Made by a program: the position numbers and the translations under genes. The notes under the pieces are model-generated. The model was not told where the DNA came from. It worked only from the letters and a program-made list of their open reading frames with translations, and searched no databases. A DNA stretch of 10,891 nt from Desulfobulbaceae bacterium (GTDB lineage: Bacteria > Desulfobacterota > Desulfobulbia > Desulfobulbales > Desulfocapsaceae): NCBI GenBank assembly GCA_030632405.1, contig DAOVUU010000038.1:1-10891 (forward strand), in the 5' to 3' direction. Below, in pieces: positions 7,618 to 10,891 of the stretch. Positions within the stretch are counted from its first letter, which is position 1. Each line of letters begins with the position of its first letter.

Positions 7618-7714
7618 TTTAAACTCTCCTCATATTGTATGCATCTCCACGAGGTTTGTTCCCACATGGCAGACGATTGATTTGTATAGGCAAAAACTCA
7701 TTCCAGAACGTGGG

Positions 7715-7743
7715 AGTATACCCATTTTAAAATATGATGGCAA
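7715..7743 (-). promoter_or_regulatory. Sigma70 promoter of rpmB
   Basis: On the minus strand, TTGCCA (7743-7738) and TATACT (7720-7715) are separated by exactly 17 bp. Both are close to the sigma70 consensus. Transcription would begin near 7708, giving a leader of about 90 nt before the rpmB ATG. Confidence 0.75.
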
Positions 7744-7841
7744 GCGATATAATATAAAAACTCTTATCCCGGCGGCGAATAACCGCAATTTTTTTCCCGA
7801 ATATTGAAAAAGATTTGATGTATTTATCTGCGAAATCATTT

Positions 7842-7863
7842 ATTTTAGCGATTCTGCTAAAAT
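7842..7863. promoter_or_regulatory. Perfect dyad ATTTTAGC-N6-GCTAAAAT
   Basis: The 8-bp arms (7842-7849 and 7856-7863) are exact reverse complements around a 6-bp spacer. The site sits between rpmB and resB, about 100 bp upstream of the rpmB promoter and 200 bp before resB. Its symmetry and spacing suit a dimeric repressor or activator site. No T-tract follows on either strand, which argues against a terminator. Confidence 0.35.
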
Positions 7864-8063
7864 CCATGGAATACAAAAACTTTTGTAAATGGAATATATT
7901 AATGATTGACTGACCTCTATGACCAGAATCAGTGCCTGTCAATTCAGTTCAAACTTATGACTCTTTTCCTGTCCGCACAAATAAATTGTAATTCGGCCCT
8001 AAATATGTTAGCCCTATTCGCCCATGTCAAGAATAATTCTTAACTAACCTCAATACATTGTAT

Positions 8064-9386
8064 ATGAAACAACAAAACTCTATCTGGAAATTTTTTTCCT
8101 CAGTAAAACTAGCAATCTTCACTCTGAGCTTTATTGCAATAACTTCTATTATCGGGACAGTTATCCCCCAGGGAGAACCCCATGCCTTCTACGTGAAAAA
8201 CTATGGGCCTCAAGTGGCTCAGTTTTTTAAGGTTCTTGATATTCCTGATATGTATTACTCCTGGTGGTTTACAGGATTACTTGGACTTCTGTGTGCCAAT
8301 CTCATAATTTGCAGCTTCGACAGATTCCCCGCCGTCTGGAAGATTATTAATGCGGACAATCTTTCCACTTCCCCCTCAAAGCTTGAAAAAATGAGAGAAA
8401 GCAGTTCTTGGACAGCATTAAGGAGCACAGTCGAAAAACTTAATATTACCGACCTTCTTCAAAGCAGCGGCTGGAAAGCTGAATTAAGAAAAATTGAAAC
8501 GGGTGAGCTGTTTTTCAGCCAGAAAGCTGCATGGAGTCGAACCGGCGTATATATAGTGCATACTTCTATCCTCGTCATTTTTATCGGTGCAATTGTTGGT
8601 CATTTCGGTGGATTTAAAGGTAATATTATGATTCCCGAAACACGAAGCAGTACTAAGATTTTTTCCTCCGGCACCTCTCTGCCGCTCGAACTTGGTTTCG
8701 AGATACGCTGTGACTCCTTTGCAATTGAATATTACGATAACGGGATGGTTAAGGAATATAAAAGCCTTTTGACAGTTTTAGAGAATGGAAAAGAAGTACT
8801 GCAAAAATATATTGAAGTAAACAAGCCTCTTACCTACAAGGGAATTACATTTTACCAGTCCAGCTATGAGGGTTATCAAGATTTCATTGTCACCGTGAAA
8901 GATAAAGACAGTGGTGAAAATAAGACTTTTATCGTTCCCTTTCAAAAACAGCAGACCTGGGAAGAAGAGAAAATCCGTTTTGGTATAATTAACGCCGAAG
9001 CCCTGGGACAGAGAGTTGTTCGTTCTAAACTCTGGGTAAAACCTGGAGACTCACCCGCTGTTATTGAATGGCTGGAAGACGGTCAGGATATAGCTATAAA
9101 GCATGGTGATAAAAATTATATTGTAGCTGCCAAACAAATGTACGCAACTGGGTTACAGGTTGCAAAAGATCCTGGGGTCTGGCTTGTATATTTGGGTTGC
9201 GGACTTATGTTGATCGGCCTCTATATGGCGTTTTTCATGTCCCATAAAAGGATCTGGCTCTATCAAAAGATGGATGGTGATGACATCTCTGTAGTGCTGG
9301 CAGGATCAACCAACAAAAATAAAATTGAATTCTCCAAACAGTTTGCAGAACTGGAGAAACAGATCAGAAAATCATACGGAGTATAA
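8064..9386 (+). CDS. resB: Cytochrome c biogenesis protein ResB/Ccs1
   Basis: ResB (Ccs1) works with CcsA/ResC in System II cytochrome c maturation, moving heme across the inner membrane and joining it to apocytochromes outside. The product has 440 residues from the ATG at 8064; a TTG two codons earlier is the alternative, and neither has a clear Shine-Dalgarno sequence. Membrane helices lie near residues 12-35, 65-88 (WWFTGLLGLLCANLIICSF), 165-187 (VYIVHTSILVIFIGAIVGH) and 375-397 (VWLVYLGCGLMLIGLYM). A large extracytoplasmic domain lies between the last two and carries the ResB hallmark VNKPLTYKGITFYQSSYEG. The TVIPQ sequence after helix 1 and the histidine in helix 3 are also typical. The C-terminal ~50 residues are cytoplasmic. 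The ccsA start follows after 3 bp, so the pair is one operon. Length and motifs indicate an intact gene. Confidence 0.95.
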   Translation: MKQQNSIWKFFSSVKLAIFTLSFIAITSIIGTVIPQGEPHAFYVKNYGPQVAQFFKVLDIPDMYYSWWFTGLLGLLCANLIICSFDRFPAVWKIINADNLSTSPSKLEKMRESSSWTALRSTVEKLNITDLLQSSGWKAELRKIETGELFFSQKAAWSRTGVYIVHTSILVIFIGAIVGHFGGFKGNIMIPETRSSTKIFSSGTSLPLELGFEIRCDSFAIEYYDNGMVKEYKSLLTVLENGKEVLQKYIEVNKPLTYKGITFYQSSYEGYQDFIVTVKDKDSGENKTFIVPFQKQQTWEEEKIRFGIINAEALGQRVVRSKLWVKPGDSPAVIEWLEDGQDIAIKHGDKNYIVAAKQMYATGLQVAKDPGVWLVYLGCGLMLIGLYMAFFMSHKRIWLYQKMDGDDISVVLAGSTNKNKIEFSKQFAELEKQIRKSYGV

Positions 9387-9389
9387 CGC

Positions 9390-10241
9390 ATGGATAGCTC
9401 GCAGCTTCTTGGAATAACAACGTTCACTTATCTTTTTTCAACACTGCTCTATGTTGCCATCCTAGTTTTTAAAGCCCCCCGACTTGGGGTCGTTGCCACC
9501 CTGTTTACATTAGTTGCATGGCTTATACAGACAGCAGGACTTGCTCTGCGATGGATGGAATCATATCAAATGGGAATTGGCCACGCTCCCCTGACTAATA
9601 TGTATGAATCGGTTGTCTTTTTCTCATGGACTATCATCATTTTATACCTTTTAATTGAATGGAAATTTAAAACTAAAATTATTGGTGCATTTGCTGTTCC
9701 TTTCGCCTTTCTGGCAATGGCTTATGCTTCATTTTCCACCAATATCAGTAAAACAATTAATCCACTTATTCCAGCTCTTCAGTCAAACTGGCTGATTGCA
9801 CATGTCGTCACCTGTTTTATAGGTTATGCGGCATTTGCAGTAGCAGCAGGCCTGGGGGTAATGTACCTCATAAAAAATGGATCAAAAAAGGGTGATCAAA
9901 AGCCCCACGGCTTGATTAGCAGCCTGCCTTCCCTTGAAACAATTGATGATATCATTCATAAAACCATGGTCTTTGGGTTTATCTGGCTGACTGCTGGAAT
10001 TATTACCGGAGCAGTGTGGGCGAACTCTGCCTGGGGTACCTACTGGAGTTGGGACCCTAAAGAGACCTGGTCCTTGATCACCTGGTTTATTTATGCAATA
10101 ACCCTGCATGCCAGGTATACCAGGGGATGGAGCGGTACTAAAATAGCGTATCTCTCCATTTTTGGATTTTTCGCGGTACTTTTTACATATTACGGTGTGA
10201 ACTTTATTCTCTCCGGCCTCCATAGCTATGGATCAAACTAA
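9390..10241 (+). CDS. ccsA: Cytochrome c assembly protein CcsA/ResC (heme handling)
   Basis: This is the WWD-domain partner of ResB in System II; it binds heme and presents it for attachment to apocytochrome c in the periplasm. The 283-residue product is hydrophobic throughout, with about eight membrane helices. The WWD motif WGTYWSWDPKE lies at 215-225. Histidines H138 (NWLIAHVV) and H240 (ITLHARY) flank it and fit the two external heme ligands of the family; an earlier HAPLTNMYES segment is also characteristic. The start at 9390 has GGAG about 8 nt upstream, inside the end of resB, consistent with coupled translation. It is the last gene of the operon; no strong terminator follows. The gene is named ccsA, ccsB or resC in different genomes. 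Confidence 0.95.
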   Translation: MDSSQLLGITTFTYLFSTLLYVAILVFKAPRLGVVATLFTLVAWLIQTAGLALRWMESYQMGIGHAPLTNMYESVVFFSWTIIILYLLIEWKFKTKIIGAFAVPFAFLAMAYASFSTNISKTINPLIPALQSNWLIAHVVTCFIGYAAFAVAAGLGVMYLIKNGSKKGDQKPHGLISSLPSLETIDDIIHKTMVFGFIWLTAGIITGAVWANSAWGTYWSWDPKETWSLITWFIYAITLHARYTRGWSGTKIAYLSIFGFFAVLFTYYGVNFILSGLHSYGSN

Positions 10242-10293
10242 TATCACTGATACCAAAGCATGATACTTTGCCTGATTATAACGACTTAATATT

Positions 10294-10322
10294 TTGACAA
10301 ATTAAAGTAAAAACAGTATAAG
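10294..10322 (+). promoter_or_regulatory. Near-consensus sigma70 promoter upstream of the TAXI gene
   Basis: TTGACA (10294-10299) is a perfect -35, and TATAAG (10317-10322) is one base off the -10 consensus, with 17 bp between. Transcription would begin near 10329, some 355 nt before the TAXI start codon. If used for that gene, it produces a long leader spanning the palindromic element and the riboswitch-like segment. Confidence 0.7.
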
Positions 10323-10365
10323 AGACGGTGTAATCGTGTTGTTTAACGGAAGTGTTAGATTATTC

Positions 10366-10409
10366 GTAACTGTTCAGGTAGGGCAATATATTGTCCTAAA
10401 TTCTGAGCT
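10366..10409. repeat. 12-bp end-like repeat plus 20-bp palindrome
   Basis: GTAACTGTTCAG (10366-10377) recurs exactly at 10410-10421 and, inverted with one change, at 10506-10517. Between the first two copies lies TAGGGCAATATATTGTCCTA (10379-10398), a 20-bp palindrome with one G:T pair, bracketed by TCAG/CTGA. This may be the outer part of the neighbouring element, or the end of an older one. Confidence 0.5.
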
Positions 10410-10517
10410 GTAACTGTTCAGAAGTGGTTCATATTCGTTCATTTAGGCCTTTGAAGCATACTATCGCTATTCGATAAGGCAAAAATGAGCGAAGATGGAG
10501 GGCTTCTGAATAGTTAC
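10410..10517. mobile_element. 108-bp imperfect palindrome, MITE-like element
   Basis: The left arm (10410-10451) and the reverse complement of the right arm (10476-10517) align without gaps over 42 bp with 33 matches. The best parts are the outer 15 bp (GTAACTGTTCAGAAG, one mismatch) and the inner TTCG-TCATTT and GCCTT blocks. The loop is 24 bp. It codes for nothing. Terminal inverted repeats and a transposase-free interior suit a miniature element mobilised in trans; ends beginning GTAA recall IS66-family elements, but I see no 8-bp target duplication. A structured RNA or protein-binding palindrome is the alternative. Confidence 0.5.
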
Positions 10518-10539
10518 CATATTTTTAAAGAAACAAATC

Positions 10540-10630
10540 TGAACCAACAGCCGTTAGTGTGATTTTGTCATGGGGGAAGAGGGTGCGATTCCCGTAATTA
10601 CAGGAAATAGTAACACCTGATAACACCAGG
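10540..10630 (+). promoter_or_regulatory. Possible cobalamin-riboswitch-like leader
   Basis: GGGAAgagGGTGcgAtTCC (10574-10592) fits the conserved core GGGAAnnnGGUGnnAnUCC of cobalamin riboswitches at every fixed position. Downstream CCTGATAACACCAGG (about 10616-10630) could form the terminal hairpin region. The B12-box consensus and the CCCGCaACUGU element are not recognisable, so a degenerate, variant or unrelated RNA is possible. It lies about 55-110 nt before the TAXI start codon, a normal position for a leader switch. Confidence 0.25.
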
Positions 10631-10684
10631 GAAATACTTGGTTTATCATAAATTTATTTCATTCTACACGGAGGAATATTGCTT

Positions 10685-10891
10685 ATGAAAAAGAAAAATG
10701 TAATTATCACTGCAATTATTGTGGCTGTTTTTGCCCTGACGTTTACGGTAGGACCTCTGCAAGCTGCCAAAAGACGTTATGTCTCCATTGCCGCCGGATG
10801 GGTAACAGGGGCATATTTTCCCATGGCAGGAGCCATTTCGAGAATTGCCTGGAAACATCTTAAAGATGAAGGCATTAAGGTGACTGCTGAA
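10685..10891 (+). CDS. TAXI-family TRAP transporter solute receptor, partial (runs off right edge)
   Basis: TAXI receptors are periplasmic binding proteins that hand substrate to fused TRAP permeases; substrates are known for few of them. Only the first 69 codons are in the window. GGAGG (10670-10674) lies 10 nt before the ATG. Residues 1-27 are a signal peptide (MKKKN, hydrophobic core, LQA before the cut). The mature start RRYVSIAAGWVTGAYFPMAG matches the TAXI N-terminal pattern, in which a beta strand is followed by a glycine-rich turn, a Tyr and Pro, and a helix (ISRIAWKHL). A TTG two codons upstream is a less likely start. Family members are about 320 residues, so most of the gene, and any permease gene, lies beyond the edge. 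Confidence 0.85.
   Translation, partial: MKKKNVIITAIIVAVFALTFTVGPLQAAKRRYVSIAAGWVTGAYFPMAGAISRIAWKHLKDEGIKVTAE

Larger units (their letters stand above)
7618..8063. other. Divergent intergenic region between rpmB and resB
   Basis: This 446-bp AT-rich region separates divergent rpmB and resB. It holds the rpmB promoter and an approximately 90-nt rpmB leader, a perfect 8-bp dyad at 7842-7863, and a 13-bp palindrome AAGAATAATTCTT (8029-8041) close to the resB start. I found no convincing resB promoter, no tRNA and no believable gene. The short open frames here lack ribosome-binding sites and coding character. Confidence 0.5.
10242..10684. other. 443-bp gap: promoter, palindromic element and long leader
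   Basis: No gene is seen here on either strand. In order it holds a weak 5-bp hairpin after ccsA (CAAAG/CTTTG, no T-run), a near-consensus promoter (10294-10322), a 12-bp repeat followed by a 20-bp palindrome (10366-10409), a 108-bp imperfect palindrome (10410-10517), a riboswitch-like segment (about 10540-10630), and the ribosome-binding site of the TAXI gene. Confidence 0.6.

Noticed and set aside
7481..7807. Plus-strand open frame of 108 codons across rpmB
   Set aside because: It is antisense to rpmB and continues into its promoter region, with no family match.
7630..7839. Minus-strand open frame of 69 codons upstream of rpmB
   Set aside because: It overlaps the rpmB promoter and leader, has no ribosome-binding site, and its product shows no coding character.
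8029..8041. Palindrome AAGAATAATTCTT just before resB
   Set aside because: It is short and wholly A/T-dominated, so it is likely by chance in this AT-rich gap; noted but not called as an operator.
7618..8063. Search for a tRNA or other small RNA gene in the gap
   Set aside because: No cloverleaf with a T-loop GTTCRAANC and a CCA-type acceptor end was found by eye.
9882..10223. Minus-strand open frame of 113 codons inside ccsA
   Set aside because: It lies entirely opposite a well-supported ccsA reading frame and is its shadow.
10366..10517. Three copies of GTAACTGTTCAG considered as a CRISPR array
   Set aside because: The repeat is only 12 bp, one copy is inverted, spacing is unequal and no cas gene is near; mobile-element ends fit better.

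Overview
The window reads as chromosomal DNA of an anaerobic, cytochrome-c-making Gram-negative bacterium, most likely a Desulfobacterota member near the Desulfobulbales (inference). Reasons: an Era GTPase with a GPPNAGKS P-loop, System II cytochrome c maturation (ResB plus CcsA/ResC), a four-cysteine L28, a TAXI-type TRAP solute receptor, and small exported proteins of a kind common in that group. No phage genes, CRISPR array, rRNA or tRNA was seen.

Left part (1-3209): the 5' four fifths of era on the minus strand runs off the left edge. Divergent from it, across about 200 bp, is an RNase II/RNB-family exoribonuclease with an intact catalytic aspartate set. It converges on a small minus-strand gene for an exported protein of 68 residues.

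Middle part (3210-7066): a well-formed sigma70 promoter precedes a two-gene unit. Its first gene encodes a membrane-anchored XRE-type regulator (cytoplasmic HTH, one membrane helix, extracytoplasmic beta domain, canonical EF-hand loop). Its second encodes an exported protein that appears to carry the same kind of beta domain; together they look like a sensor and a partner. Next come a histidine-rich glycine-zipper envelope protein and a 477-residue protein. The latter ends in a diadenylate cyclase (DAC) domain whose DGA motif is intact but whose usual RHR triplet reads RYN.

Right part (7067-10891): on the minus strand lie rpmB with its promoter and a strong intrinsic terminator. The U-tract of that terminator abuts the start of a small unknown gene. 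On the plus strand lie resB and ccsA (3 bp apart), the heme-handling pair for periplasmic cytochrome c assembly. A 443-bp gap follows, with a near-consensus sigma70 promoter, a 108-bp imperfect palindrome that looks like a miniature mobile element, and a leader with a cobalamin-riboswitch-like core. After it begins a TAXI-family receptor gene cut by the right edge.

Most worth a second look are the DAC protein with the altered motif, the membrane-bound EF-hand regulator with its exported partner, and the long structured leader before the TAXI gene.
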